A DNA stretch of 64,000 nucleotides, taken from positions 1 to 64,000 of the forward strand of contig JACPIU010000016.1 in the NCBI GenBank assembly GCA_016187935.1, in the 5' to 3' direction. Positions within the stretch are counted from its first letter, which is position 1. Each line of letters begins with the position of its first letter. Made by a program: the position numbers and the translations under genes. Under the pieces are notes generated by a model. That model saw nothing but the letters and a program-made list of their open reading frames with translations, searched no databases and was not told the origin of the DNA. Of this stretch, positions 51,807-61,375 are shown piece after piece. The stretch comes from Bdellovibrio sp. GTDB lineage: Bacteria; Bdellovibrionota; Bacteriovoracia; Bacteriovoracales; Bacteriovoracaceae.

Positions 51807-52631
51807 CTACCGGCATTTCTCACTGGCATATTTTTTAACATCAGTTTCAAAATCGCGGTTTTCAACAAAATTCTGGAGATCGGTTTTTGTTTCAGGAACA
51901 CGTAGCGCATTGTAGGCAACCAAATCTTCCTCAGTACCTTGAGATAATTTTTTAAACTCTTTGTATACTTCGCAGAATTTCTTAGCATTTTTGTTCTGCA
52001 CTAAAATATCTAGGTAAAAGAACACAGTTGTCGAGTTGCGCGAAATTTTATAATCATCGGCAAGAGTGTTCTCAGAAGCTTCGTCCAAGAGTGCTTCGGC
52101 CTCTTTCTTGTCGCCGAAAGGAAGTTTATGGAAAGCACGAGCGCGAGTTCTGAGTGATCCATAATCTTCAACGGTTTTATCAAGCGAATCGATCACATCC
52201 AATCGATCACGAAGTTCTGGCCAGCGACCTAAGCTCGAAAGAACACCATTGGCTTCACCCCATTTACCGAGGTTAATGGCGTAGAAATAATTAGCACGGG
52301 CCAAAGCAGTTTTGGCATCAGCAGCGTTTGCCAAAAGTTTTACCGCTGCTTGAGCGGCTTCTTGACCACGCTCATGAGCTTTTTTCTTGGCATCTTTAGA
52401 ACCTTCACGCACGCCAACGTAGTAAATATATTCGGCTTCGCGAGTCTTAAGGTCGGCCTTCACAGCAACATTTTGTTCTGTACCACTAAGATCACGAACC
52501 ATGTTCGCGGCCTTAAGAGCGTTTTCTTTACTTTCTCCTCGCTGCGACCAGAGCTGAGCGGCTTCTTCATTGGCATAAGCGCCAACGGCCATCACGGCTC
52601 CTATGGCAAGCGATAACAACTGTTTCTTCAT
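51807..52631 (-). CDS. Exported helical-repeat protein, 274 aa
   Basis: After a signal peptide (A-Y-A cleavage) come about 250 residues of amphipathic helices with TPR-like spacing (E-A-A-Q-L-W-S-Q-R-G..., N-Y-F-Y-A-I-N-L-G-K-W), similar in layout to TatT/TPR periplasmic lipoproteins of TRAP-type uptake systems, but with no lipobox. AAGGAGA lies before ATG 52631. It has its own terminator, so it is a single-gene unit. Function unknown. Confidence 0.65.
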   Translation of the reverse strand: MKKQLLSLAIGAVMAVGAYANEEAAQLWSQRGESKENALKAANMVRDLSGTEQNVAVKADLKTREAEYIYYVGVREGSKDAKKKAHERGQEAAQAAVKLLANAADAKTALARANYFYAINLGKWGEANGVLSSLGRWPELRDRLDVIDSLDKTVEDYGSLRTRARAFHKLPFGDKKEAEALLDEASENTLADDYKISRNSTTVFFYLDILVQNKNAKKFCEVYKEFKKLSQGTEEDLVAYNALRVPETKTDLQNFVENRDFETDVKKYASEKCR

Positions 52632-52821
52632 AGAAATTCTCCTTTAAAAAATATTCCCAGTTCAAAAAAAGCACTTTTGAATTGGCCCTGTTTAGCAAAA
52701 GATGCAACGGGCCGTTATGTACCATGTAAAATTTTCGGACTCAATAGAAAAGGTCAATTGTTTATTGCGCGCCGCTTCACGAGGTAAATGTGAGGCTTAA
52801 TTGCTAAAGAGTTCAAATTTA

Positions 52822-53328
52822 CTACTCTAAATCAAAATCTCTCTCGTCTTCGAATTGATCATCTTCATCCTCAGGTGCTGATGATGATGGAGAGGCGCTT
52901 TCCTTAAAGGAGTCTTCGCTTTCGAGCCCGCGGAGATCGCCCTCGATGACCAAAGTGATTCGTGACAAAGGTGGGATAAAATTGAGCAGGACATCCCAAA
53001 AGCTTTCCTTGAAAGTTAGCCCGACACTGCGGATTTGGTCACATGTAAGACCGGCCTCTTCCAAAATATCCCTCAGCATAAATTCCTGAGGGGTAAAAAA
53101 GGAAAAAGGTGCCATGAGAGTGATCTTTTTGATGAAATGCTTGTCTTCTATTGTGTCTTTAGGATGATACGGTTCAAACATATCCTTATACTTAAATTGC
53201 TCTTCGGGCAAAATCAGCCATTCAGCGCGGGTACGGCAAGCTCGAGGATTGATCTTAACATCCGTAGCGCAACCACTCACAATGATGAAGGCCAGTAATA
53301 AGACGAGATAGACATGCCTACTGATCAT
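52822..53328 (-). CDS. Lipoprotein with acidic C-terminus, 168 aa
   Basis: The lipobox V-S-G-C gives Cys20. The middle is a mixed domain with two further Cys; the last 25 residues are very acidic (Asp/Glu/Ser). Its start overlaps the end of the Bor-like gene by 11 nt, which places it at the end of the long leftward liu-type operon. No family is recognised. Confidence 0.65.
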   Translation of the reverse strand: MISRHVYLVLLLAFIIVSGCATDVKINPRACRTRAEWLILPEEQFKYKDMFEPYHPKDTIEDKHFIKKITLMAPFSFFTPQEFMLRDILEEAGLTCDQIRSVGLTFKESFWDVLLNFIPPLSRITLVIEGDLRGLESEDSFKESASPSSSAPEDEDDQFEDERDFDLE

Positions 53329-53683
53329 TTTTGGCCTTCAATCCATAAACAGTAATTTCATAATTTTTGGGAATGTACATGCCGAAACTAAGCACCGTGA
53401 GGCCAAAATTTTGCCAGGTTTGAAATTCACGAATGGAAATACTGGAACCACTTTGGAATCCCATTTGGATAACCTCATGATCAGTCCAAACAATATGAGA
53501 ATTCGGAATAAGTCCCCAAAGGAAAAATTTTTTTTCACCGATGACCTGGGCACGATGGGAATGACCTGCCTTGGTACCCACTAAAGCTTTAGTCTGACCG
53601 CTCGATCGAAAATGGATCGTGGTACATCCAACCGTCCATCCAAGGGCACAATACATGAGGATGAAGATCACGATCCTGGACAT
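53318..53683 (-). CDS. Bor/Iss-like small lipoprotein
   Basis: A T-V-G-C lipobox (Cys20) is followed by K-A-G-H-S-H-R, F-F-L-W-G-L and a late C-terminal beta segment in the order seen in the Bor/Iss family of outer-membrane lipoproteins (serum resistance in E. coli). The match is partial. It overlaps the HMG-CoA-lyase gene by 16 nt, so translation is coupled to metabolism genes, an odd pairing. Confidence 0.55.
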   Translation of the reverse strand: MSRIVIFILMYCALGWTVGCTTIHFRSSGQTKALVGTKAGHSHRAQVIGEKKFFLWGLIPNSHIVWTDHEVIQMGFQSGSSISIREFQTWQNFGLTVLSFGMYIPKNYEITVYGLKAKNDQ

Positions 53684-54615
53684 GCTTGACCTTTGGCCTT
53701 AAGAGAGTACTTATTGGCATAGGCCTGATGGGCCTTGGAGGGTGAAGTGCGCTTTAATTTGCCGAAAATAAATTGGCTGGCAAGCAACAGCTTTTGCATA
53801 TCCACCCCGGTGGAAAGTCCCATCTTCATAAATAAATGCAAAACATCTTCTGTCGCCACATTTCCCGTGGCACCTTGGGCGAACGGACAGCCACCAAGCC
53901 CACCGGCCGAAGCATCAAACGAAAGTATGCCTTCTTCGTAAGCGGCATAAATATTCGCCATGGCAAGTCCATAAGTATCATGAAAATGCATGGTTAATTG
54001 ATAAAGGTCGAAATGGCGCTTTAACTCCTGCACAACCGTCTTGACCTGTTCGGGGTGAGCAACTCCAATCGTATCACCAAAAGAAATCTCATAGACTCCA
54101 TAATCAAAAAGTCGATTGGCGACCTTTTTTAAGGTATCGAGGGAGGTCTCTCCCTCATAAGGACAACCGAAGGCGGTACTGATATAGCCACGAATTTTGA
54201 TTTCTTTTTTCATGGCCGCCAAGGCCACGGGACGAAATCTTTCTAAGGATTCTTCAATGCTCGCACCAATATTTTTTTCATTAAATGATTCTGAGATAGA
54301 GGTGAAAAGGGCAATCTCCCGAACTCCCACGCTCATAGCACTGTCAAACCCTTTCATGTTCGGGACAAGACAAGGGAGAGAATATTTTTTTTTGAACTCA
54401 TCCGGCAATCCAGCATAGACTTGTGCTGTATCCTTCATCTGCGGAATTTTATCGGCGCGCACGAAACTACCGACTTCGACCGTGCTCAGTCCTGCTTCGA
54501 TAAGAAGTTTAATGAATTGAATTTTATCAGCGCTTGCAATGACTTTTTTTTCATTTTGCAAACCATCACGTGCACCAACCTCAACAATACGGATATTCAT
54601 CTTATTAGGATTCAT
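53668..54615 (-). CDS. mvaB: Hydroxymethylglutaryl-CoA lyase
   Basis: V-E-V-G-A-R-D-G-L-Q-N-E near the start, F-H-D-T-Y-G-L, and the lyase signature G-G-L-G-G-C-P-F-A-x-G-A-T-G-N-V-A-T-E-D identify HMG-CoA lyase, which splits HMG-CoA to acetoacetate and acetyl-CoA, the last step of leucine breakdown. Starts at ATG 54615 (GAGGG 5 nt upstream, overlapping the biotin-carrier gene end) or ATG 54600. It is gene five of the leftward operon. Confidence 0.93.
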   Translation of the reverse strand: MNPNKMNIRIVEVGARDGLQNEKKVIASADKIQFIKLLIEAGLSTVEVGSFVRADKIPQMKDTAQVYAGLPDEFKKKYSLPCLVPNMKGFDSAMSVGVREIALFTSISESFNEKNIGASIEESLERFRPVALAAMKKEIKIRGYISTAFGCPYEGETSLDTLKKVANRLFDYGVYEISFGDTIGVAHPEQVKTVVQELKRHFDLYQLTMHFHDTYGLAMANIYAAYEEGILSFDASAGGLGGCPFAQGATGNVATEDVLHLFMKMGLSTGVDMQKLLLASQFIFGKLKRTSPSKAHQAYANKYSLKAKGQACPGS

Positions 54616-55111
54616 CCTGGCCCTCACTTTCAAAGGCCAATAAATCCATGCCGCCGGAAACCAAATCACCGGGACGACAAAAGATTTCCTTGATTTTGGC
54701 ATCACGTCCGGCCCGAATGGTGTGTTCCATTTTCATGGCCTCCATAATGATTAAAGCATCACCCTTTTTAACCGCATCACCTTGGTTTTTGAGAATCTTC
54801 ATGATTTTCCCAGGCATGGGTGCTCGCGGATGGAAATCAACATTTTTTGGTCGACTGACACGGCCTTGAGTTTCTTCCAAAACGAAGCTCCTGCCCTCAA
54901 AATCTACCAATAACTGGCCGGTGGATGTGCGAAATAAGTTCAGGCGTCGGTGCTGACCGTCCTTACTGTTTTTAAGAATGAAAAGATCTCCTTGAGAAGA
55001 AACTAACTCAAAATCAAAACGCTGATCTTTTATCAATATTTCGATGCGCTTTCCATCGGTGGTAAGGTCACCGATAACTTCTTTGCCATCCAAGATGATT
55101 TTCTTTTCCAT
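54605..55111 (-). CDS. Biotinyl (BCCP) subunit of acyl-CoA carboxylase
   Basis: The C-terminal domain has A-P-M-P-G-K-I and E-A-M-K-M-E-H with the biotinylated Lys; the N-terminal 85 residues are the BT-like linker part. In most bacteria this is the tail of a 650-aa MccA/LiuD; here it is a separate 168-aa protein, with its own AGGATAGG ribosome site and ATG, 4 nt after the biotin carboxylase stop. It carries CO2 to 3-methylcrotonyl-CoA. Confidence 0.85.
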   Translation of the reverse strand: MEKKIILDGKEVIGDLTTDGKRIEILIKDQRFDFELVSSQGDLFILKNSKDGQHRRLNLFRTSTGQLLVDFEGRSFVLEETQGRVSRPKNVDFHPRAPMPGKIMKILKNQGDAVKKGDALIIMEAMKMEHTIRAGRDAKIKEIFCRPGDLVSGGMDLLAFESEGQDES

Positions 55112-55115
55112 AGGC

Positions 55116-56630
55116 CTATCCTAATTTGCTGCGGATGAGTTCAAATACATCCGGGATTTTATCGGCCACCCGTCCATTCTTTTCACCTACCACATTAATT
55201 TGGGATGCCAAGATGGGGAGGGCCAACATCAACGCCTCTTCTTCGCAAGTCAAAGTTTTGGGCAATAAATCTTTGGCAAATGTTTGAACAAAGCTGGTGT
55301 ATGTTTTACCTGCCTGAAAGGCGGGATGTCGTAAAATACGTCCGAGATAATCACGATTATTTTTCACACCTAAAAAGCACACGCTCTTCAAGGCCTGGAT
55401 CATTCGCTCAATGGCCAGGTGGCGGGTCAAAGCATGAACGCACAACTTTCCCAAAAGCGAGTCAAAACTTACCGAGACGCCATTGCCTTCGCGATAGCCA
55501 GTATCGAGGCGTTGCCCAGGCCCCAAGTTTTGATGGGCGACTTTAAGAATGGTCCCGATACAGGGAAGAAAAGCATTATCAGGATCTTCGGCGCACAAAC
55601 GGACCTCTAGAGCATGGCCTCTGTGAAATATTTCAGACTGTTTAAGCGGCAACACTTCACCTTGGGCCACTAACATTTGCCACCGCACGAGATCGAGACC
55701 GGTGACCCATTCTGTTACCGGATGCTCAACTTGCAAACGCGTATTCATTTCCAGAAAAAAGAACTCTCCTTGTTCGGAAAAAATAAATTCCACGGTGCCG
55801 GCACCAACATAATTAATATCGCGACATATTTTCAATGCCGCTTCAGTCATCTTGGCGCGTAAAACATCCGTCATAATTGGCGAAGGAGATTCTTCAATAA
55901 TTTTTTGATAACGCCGTTGAATGGAACATTCGCGTTCAAACAGATGAACATAGTTCCCATGCTGATCACCGAAGACCTGAATTTCAATGTGGCGGGGATT
56001 TTGAATATATTTTTCGATTAAAACTCGGTCATCTCCGAAGGCCGCCTTGGCCTCGCGCCGGGCCTCACCCAAGGCCTCGATAAATCTCTGCGCGAAAGTC
56101 CCGTTATCTTCCACAATGCGCATGCCTTTCCCACCACCACCGGCGGAAGCTTTGATCAAGACAGGAGGCCCTATTTTTTTGGCGGCAGATAAAAGCTTTT
56201 CATCACTCAAACCCTCCGCTTGCACACCGGGAATCAGAGGAATTCCCAGACGGATGCAACGTTCCTTGGATTGAATTTTATCACCCATGGCCTTGATGCT
56301 CACGGCCTTAGGCCCTATAAAAATCAGCCCCGCCTTCTCTACTTTAAAAGCAAATTCCGCATTCTCTGAAAGAAGCCCATACCCCGGATGAATCGCATCG
56401 GATTTGGTTTGCCGGGCGATTTCAATAATCCTGTCCTGATTCAAATAGGTATCCCGCAGAGGCCCCACTCCGAGAGAGATAACCTCATCGGCGTAGAGAG
56501 TATGAGGCAGACCTGCTTCTTCTTCCGTCATCAAACAGACTGAAGCAACTCCCATCTCACGCAGGGTTTGGATAATTCGAACCGCGATCTCTCCACGATT
56601 GGCAATTAAAACTCGATGAATCTTTATCAC
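55116..56630 (-). CDS. Biotin carboxylase subunit (methylcrotonyl-CoA carboxylase alpha, split)
   Basis: I-A-N-R-G-E-I-A-V-R-I start, K-A-S-A-G-G-G-G-K-G-M (ATP-grasp loop), E-R-E-C-S-I-Q-R-R and E-M-N-T-R-L-Q-V-E-H-P-V-T-E are the complete biotin carboxylase motifs; the protein ends at 504 aa without the biotinyl domain. GTG 56630 overlaps the stop of the enoyl-CoA-hydratase-like gene by 4 nt (GTGA) and has a GGGGG-type site. It carboxylates biotin on the adjacent BCCP protein. Context with MccB and HMG-CoA lyase assigns it to 3-methylcrotonyl-CoA. Confidence 0.9.
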   Translation of the reverse strand: MIKIHRVLIANRGEIAVRIIQTLREMGVASVCLMTEEEAGLPHTLYADEVISLGVGPLRDTYLNQDRIIEIARQTKSDAIHPGYGLLSENAEFAFKVEKAGLIFIGPKAVSIKAMGDKIQSKERCIRLGIPLIPGVQAEGLSDEKLLSAAKKIGPPVLIKASAGGGGKGMRIVEDNGTFAQRFIEALGEARREAKAAFGDDRVLIEKYIQNPRHIEIQVFGDQHGNYVHLFERECSIQRRYQKIIEESPSPIMTDVLRAKMTEAALKICRDINYVGAGTVEFIFSEQGEFFFLEMNTRLQVEHPVTEWVTGLDLVRWQMLVAQGEVLPLKQSEIFHRGHALEVRLCAEDPDNAFLPCIGTILKVAHQNLGPGQRLDTGYREGNGVSVSFDSLLGKLCVHALTRHLAIERMIQALKSVCFLGVKNNRDYLGRILRHPAFQAGKTYTSFVQTFAKDLLPKTLTCEEEALMLALPILASQINVVGEKNGRVADKIPDVFELIRSKLG

Positions 56631-57424
56631 TTCTGTCCCCCGCACCAAGAAGGAATGGTCTTTTCCAAGAGAGCACCCATCCCCTCTTGACCTTCACGAC
56701 TGGCCCGCACGCGTGCAATCGTGGTCGCCGTCAACGTTAAAATTTCTTCTGGCGAATGCAGCGCCTCGACATTGAAAATTAAATTTTTGGCCTCCCCTTG
56801 GGCCACCGGTCCGGCCTTCAGAAATTCACTGACGGTTTTCTCCAAACACTCGTCCAACTGGGACTCATGACAGATTTGGTGAAGTAATCCCATTTCCATG
56901 GCCTTGGCAGCGTCGAAACGCCCACCAGACAAAAAGGTGGAGCGGGCATTTCCATGCCCTATTTTGGCCAAGACAAATGGAGAAATCACTGCTGGTACCA
57001 GCCCTAAGCGGGTTTCCGTCAATCCAAAGGTGGCCGAATCAACCGCCAGAACATAATCGGCAACCGAGAGAAGGCCAACTCCGCCTCCCATCGCCGGCCC
57101 ATTCACCCTGGCCACTACTGGTCGGGGAAAACGATTAATCAGCCAAAACATGGAACCCATGACTTTGGCATCACGGACATTGTCATCGAAGGAATAGTCC
57201 TTCATTTTTTTCATCCAGTTAATATCGCCCCCGGCACAAAAGCTCTTACCGGCACCAGTGATAATCACTAAGCGAATTTCACTTTGCCGTTCCCACTGAG
57301 TAAACAATTGGGTGAGTTCGGTAATCATCACATCATTGAAAGCATTGTGGATTTCGGGACGATTGAGAGTGACCGTGGCCACGCCTCTTGGATCAATTGA
57401 AGTTATCAGATGTTTCCATTCCAT
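56627..57424 (-). CDS. Enoyl-CoA hydratase, likely methylglutaconyl-CoA hydratase (LiuC type)
   Basis: The crotonase fold is clear: L-N-R-P-E-I-H-N-A-F-N, F-C-A-G-G-D-I oxyanion loop, G-G-G-V-G-L and F-G-L-T-E-T-R-L-G-L-V-P. Between MccB and the carboxylase subunits it is best assigned to methylglutaconyl-CoA hydratase, which makes HMG-CoA. AAGGAGAGG precedes ATG 57424; the frame to 57472 overlaps mccB and is rejected. Confidence 0.85.
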   Translation of the reverse strand: MEWKHLITSIDPRGVATVTLNRPEIHNAFNDVMITELTQLFTQWERQSEIRLVIITGAGKSFCAGGDINWMKKMKDYSFDDNVRDAKVMGSMFWLINRFPRPVVARVNGPAMGGGVGLLSVADYVLAVDSATFGLTETRLGLVPAVISPFVLAKIGHGNARSTFLSGGRFDAAKAMEMGLLHQICHESQLDECLEKTVSEFLKAGPVAQGEAKNLIFNVEALHSPEEILTLTATTIARVRASREGQEGMGALLEKTIPSWCGGQK

Positions 57425-57468
57425 ATATCCTCTCCTTCGTTCTTTCTGTGCCGATCGCGGCCCACAAG

Positions 57469-59091
57469 TCACATTCTAAAAATACCAAAATTAGGAGATC
57501 CCATTGGCTCACGCAGACTCACTTCAAGCGCCATACCTAAAACTTCCCGAGATTGATGGGGCATGATGATTCCATCATCCCAGATGCGTGCGGTGGAATA
57601 ATAGGGACTTCCTTCCCGTTCATATTTCTCATAGATCGGTCGTTCAAACTCTTCAATCTCCTCTTTTGTCATGGCCGGCCTAGCTTGGGCCTTGAGCGAT
57701 CCCTGGCGCACCGTGGATAAAACTTTGGCGGCCTGCTCACCACCCATAACGGAGATCCGGGAGTTCGGCCACATAAAGAGAAAACGGGGATTGTAGGCCC
57801 GGCCGCACATTCCATAATTACCGGCACCAAAACTGCCACCGATAATCAGGGTAATTTTAGGCACATTGACGGTGGAGACGGCCGTGACCATCTTGGCACC
57901 GTGACGGGCAATGCCCTCGGCTTCGTACTTGCGACCAATCATAAAGCCGGTGATATTTTGTAAAAAGATTAAGGGAATTTTGCGCTGTCCGCACAATTCA
58001 ACAAAGTGGGCCCCTTTGACGGCGCTTTCAGAAAATAAAATACCGTTATTGGCCACAATGCCAACCGGATAGCCGTAAAGATTGGCAAAACCGCAAACCA
58101 GAGTGTTGCCGTAATTTTCTTTAAATTCATGAAAGAGCGATCCATCCACAATCCGGGCAATCACTTCTCGCACGTCATAAGGAATTTTAACTTCCGCAGG
58201 AATGATGCCATAAAGTTCATCGGCGGCATAAACCGGTTCTTTAATCTGCAAGCGACGAACTTGTCCTTCCCTAATCTTGGCAGCATGATCGTTGATATTC
58301 GCCAGAATATTGCGCGCGATCACCAGACCTTCATTCTCATCATGAGCATAATGATCGGTTACACCGCTTTCAAAACAGTGCACCTTGGCCCCTCCCAGTT
58401 CTTCCGCGGTCACATCCTCACCTGTCGCGGCCTTGACTAATGGTGGTCCACCCAAAAAAATGGTTCCATTATCTTTGACGATGATGGATTCATCGCTCAT
58501 GGCGGGAACATAGGCGCCACCCGCCGTACAAGAACCACAGACTACCGCGATTTGCGGAATTCCTCGTGACGACATTTGCGCTTGGTTATAAAAAATTCTC
58601 CCAAAATGATCGCGATCGGGAAAAACCTCATCCTGAAGGGGAAGATAGGCCCCACCAGAATCCACCAGATAAATGCAAGGAAGACGATTCTGAAGGGCAA
58701 TTTCCTGGGCCCGCACATGTTTTTTCACAGTCAGTGGTAGATAACTCCCGCCTTTCACGGTGGCATCATTGGCCACAAACATGCACTCGACTCCATGGAC
58801 ACGACCAATTCCCGTCACAACTCCGGCAGATGGGGCTTCATCATCGTAGAGGCCATTGGCGGCCAGAGCACTAAGCTCCAAAAAGGGAGAACCGGGATCT
58901 GCAATGGCCTCGATTCTCTCTCGCGCCAATTTTTTCCCACGCGCTCGATGCCGTGCAACGGAATGGGCATCTCCCCCCTGCCGTACTTCGGTCAACTTGG
59001 AGAGCAATATCTTACTTAAATTCTTGTGGTGAATGTGCCGGTTTTTGAACTCATCGGAATTGATATCAACATTGGAATTCAGTACATGCAT
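57469..59091 (-). CDS. mccB: Methylcrotonyl-CoA carboxylase carboxyltransferase (beta) subunit
   Basis: 540 aa with the carboxyltransferase signatures [33 protein letters not shown] and N-I-T-G-F-M-I-G. This is the MccB/LiuB class, which moves CO2 to 3-methylcrotonyl-CoA. GGAG lies 6 nt before ATG 59091; a TTG at 59103 is less likely. First gene of the leftward operon mccB - hydratase - biotin carboxylase - BCCP - mvaB - two lipoproteins; no isovaleryl-CoA dehydrogenase is present in the window. Confidence 0.93.
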   Translation of the reverse strand: MHVLNSNVDINSDEFKNRHIHHKNLSKILLSKLTEVRQGGDAHSVARHRARGKKLARERIEAIADPGSPFLELSALAANGLYDDEAPSAGVVTGIGRVHGVECMFVANDATVKGGSYLPLTVKKHVRAQEIALQNRLPCIYLVDSGGAYLPLQDEVFPDRDHFGRIFYNQAQMSSRGIPQIAVVCGSCTAGGAYVPAMSDESIIVKDNGTIFLGGPPLVKAATGEDVTAEELGGAKVHCFESGVTDHYAHDENEGLVIARNILANINDHAAKIREGQVRRLQIKEPVYAADELYGIIPAEVKIPYDVREVIARIVDGSLFHEFKENYGNTLVCGFANLYGYPVGIVANNGILFSESAVKGAHFVELCGQRKIPLIFLQNITGFMIGRKYEAEGIARHGAKMVTAVSTVNVPKITLIIGGSFGAGNYGMCGRAYNPRFLFMWPNSRISVMGGEQAAKVLSTVRQGSLKAQARPAMTKEEIEEFERPIYEKYEREGSPYYSTARIWDDGIIMPHQSREVLGMALEVSLREPMGSPNFGIFRM

Positions 59092-59208
59092 GGCCGACTC
59101 CAAAGACTCATCTTTAATAAAGGTAATTATGATTCCTGCGCCATTTTATGTTATCCTTTTAGGGAATACAACCAAGCGGCCATATGAAAATCCAAGGCGG
59201 GAGCAATC

Positions 59209-60612
59209 ATGAATAAAGGTCATTGGTGGCCCATGCTTAAAAGGGCCACGATAGGTATCTTGGCCTTGGTAGGCATTTATTCCCTGGCCCACGTGCAACC
59301 GATCAAAGGCTACTTGGAACAATTGGATAACTTCTTTAATACTCCTTCAATGAGATCCAGCATTACTCAGGCGCAGATACAACGTGGCCAGGACTATTGG
59401 ACTCCAAAAGGAATGCGGAAAATAGTTTCCAAAGCGCCAGGGCTTTGGAGAGTTTCTCATAACCAGCAGGATTGGTCGGATGGTTCCGATCTCGCTTTAG
59501 TCCTCTATAATGCGGGAGACATGGATGTTATAGAAATATCTCCTGGGACCTACAAACTGGACAAATTGTCTATTACCCGTCCCATCTTGATCAAGGGAAC
59601 AGGCCCGAAGCCTAGTGATGTGCTAATTGAAGTAGCGCAAAAGAGTGAAATTAATCTTTTCACCGCTAAAATAAAAAAAGTCGAATTTCAAGGACTCACC
59701 CTCAAGTCAGTGGCACAGGGTGCGTACAATGATGCATTTTTGACGGTTAAAGATGCTGAAATTGGACTGTATAAAACCAGTTTCATAAGTTCCGGCCATG
59801 AATTTCTTGCCCATCTCTCTCGAAACTCCAAAATCCAGGGAAGAGAATGTGAATTTTCTTCGGGAGACCAGTTCGATACTTTGTTCTTTGAAGGAAAATC
59901 TCACCTTGATCTTGATAATTGTCATTTCAGAGATCACAAAGTGGCGGTGGCCACCCATATCAATAATTTTGAAGGCACTCTTTCCATAACCAACTCGGAT
60001 ATTATCAATTCCCGGGCCCACGGGCTCATTGTCTATGGCGGCCAGCTTAAATTAGAAAATGTTGAAATCCATAATGGAAAAGGCGGCCTCTATTTAGGTA
60101 ATAAGACCCTTACCACTCTCACCTCTGTCATTTTAGACGGACTGACAATTAACGGCTTAGAAGTGACCAGTGGTGCCTCTGTTCAAATGCATGGAGTATC
60201 AATTACAGCGGAGCAAGCCGCCATTATGGGGCTTAAAGCAGGAACTTCAATTAAGGGAAGCGGTGTGACCCTTCGTGGAGGCGAACGCGGGTTACATTTG
60301 CGCGAAGGGGCCAATGCCATACTGACCAAGACCGGCATTCATGACTCCGTAGCTTCAGGAATAACTTTAGAACGTCAAAGCACACTAACTTTAAATGAAT
60401 CGAGTTTGGATTTCACCACAGGTACGGCTTCAAATTGCATTGAGGCCAAAGATTCCGTTGCCACTTTGCACACTGTTGGCCTGACGGGATGCCTCTTTGG
60501 CCTTAATCTCAACCAAAACTGTCTCATCAAGCACAAGAATCTCACCTTCAAAAATAACAAGGAAAAAATTCACAACAATTTTAATTCTTCCAAAGTGCAG
60601 GAGCTTCCGTGA
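59209..60612 (+). CDS. Membrane-anchored right-handed beta-helix protein
   Basis: One membrane segment at about residues 12-28 is followed by a helical region and then, from about residue 85 on, repeated short strands of the pectate-lyase-like parallel beta-helix (recurring N/D-S-x-x-x and G-L-x-x-x-x-G units, every 22-24 residues). Such folds bind or cut polysaccharides but no catalytic set is visible. GGGAGC precedes ATG 59209. Its 3' end lies just 1 nt from the convergent sigma gene. Confidence 0.75.
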   Translation: MNKGHWWPMLKRATIGILALVGIYSLAHVQPIKGYLEQLDNFFNTPSMRSSITQAQIQRGQDYWTPKGMRKIVSKAPGLWRVSHNQQDWSDGSDLALVLYNAGDMDVIEISPGTYKLDKLSITRPILIKGTGPKPSDVLIEVAQKSEINLFTAKIKKVEFQGLTLKSVAQGAYNDAFLTVKDAEIGLYKTSFISSGHEFLAHLSRNSKIQGRECEFSSGDQFDTLFFEGKSHLDLDNCHFRDHKVAVATHINNFEGTLSITNSDIINSRAHGLIVYGGQLKLENVEIHNGKGGLYLGNKTLTTLTSVILDGLTINGLEVTSGASVQMHGVSITAEQAAIMGLKAGTSIKGSGVTLRGGERGLHLREGANAILTKTGIHDSVASGITLERQSTLTLNESSLDFTTGTASNCIEAKDSVATLHTVGLTGCLFGLNLNQNCLIKHKNLTFKNNKEKIHNNFNSSKVQELP

Positions 60613-60613
60613 T

Positions 60614-61297
60614 TTATGAAGCGGCCGATTCGGTGGATTCACTGAAATTAAACGTCAACCAATCCTGCAACTTTGCCTTGGCCTCCCCATGTAACTGTGA
60701 AATGCGTGCCTGACAGAGTCCCATCATCCGTCCAATCTGACGCAAGGTCTGTCCTTCGTAGTAATACATGTGCAGAATCTTCCCTTCACGATCACCAAGT
60801 TCACCCATGGCCTTGGCCACAAGTTGATTATTGGAATGAGCGATGGCCGAATCCAGCAGAACGTTTTGATCGGTATTGTTTTTCAATTGTCGTTTTGCCA
60901 AGGCATCTTCAAAAGAGATCACTCGGCCGCATTCTCCCTCACTCGGCCCGGTGGCACGATGAGATGAATGAAATGCCTGATTCTCGCTGGCCTTGACCTG
61001 TCTTCGACGTCCACGAGTCAAAATATCCAAGTCGCGCAACTCATCAATCATGGCGCCACGAATGCGAAACTCGGCATACGTTTTAAATTTAACACCCCGC
61101 TTGTGATCGAAACGGTCTACGGCGGTAAGAAGTCCGATAACTCCTGCTGAAACCAGATCATCATAATCAATATTGTGGGGCAATTTCTGCTTGAGTCGTT
61201 TGGCCAAGAGATGCACTAAGGGAAGGTGTTCTAAAATTACTTTCTCACGGGCCAAGACCTGCTGGGTAGGGAGACTTTTTACTGTGTTAACCGACAT
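60614..61297 (-). CDS. FliA-like sigma factor (sigma-28 type), region 3 reduced
   Basis: Region 2 is complete (Y-D-D-L-V-S-A-G-V-I-G-L-L-x-A-V-D-R-F-D, F-K-T-Y-A-x-x-R-I-R-G-A-M-I-D-E-L-R-D-L-D), and region 4 ends the protein (I-L-x-M-Y-Y-Y-E-G-Q-T-L-R-Q-I-G...S-Q-L-H). Between them residues about 100-150 lack the helical region 3 of FliA/WhiG and look like a loose linker. It is 227 aa, slightly short. No flagellar gene is near it. AAGGAG precedes ATG 61297; a leader hairpin lies at 61319-61350. Confidence 0.8.
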   Translation of the reverse strand: MSVNTVKSLPTQQVLAREKVILEHLPLVHLLAKRLKQKLPHNIDYDDLVSAGVIGLLTAVDRFDHKRGVKFKTYAEFRIRGAMIDELRDLDILTRGRRRQVKASENQAFHSSHRATGPSEGECGRVISFEDALAKRQLKNNTDQNVLLDSAIAHSNNQLVAKAMGELGDREGKILHMYYYEGQTLRQIGRMMGLCQARISQLHGEAKAKLQDWLTFNFSESTESAAS

Positions 61298-61318
61298 ACG
61301 TGCAACTCCTTGATCTCT

Positions 61319-61350
61319 GGCCTGCTCATCCTCCCCAAGATTTGCAGGCC
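61319..61350 (-). promoter_or_regulatory. Leader inverted repeat before the sigma-factor gene
   Basis: GGCCTGC (61319-61325) and GCAGGCC (61344-61350) are perfect inverted arms with an 18-nt loop, about 22 nt before the ATG of the sigma gene. The coding-strand loop holds GGGGAGG followed by an ATG that opens a 16-codon frame overlapping the sigma start. A leader control element is possible. Confidence 0.3.
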
Positions 61351-61375
61351 TATCGTTTATATGAATGATGCCATT

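Noticed and set aside
52672..52702. Inverted repeat TTCAAAA...TTTTGAA as a terminator or operator
   Set aside because: Low GC, only 7 bp, in an AT-rich intergenic gap; likely chance.
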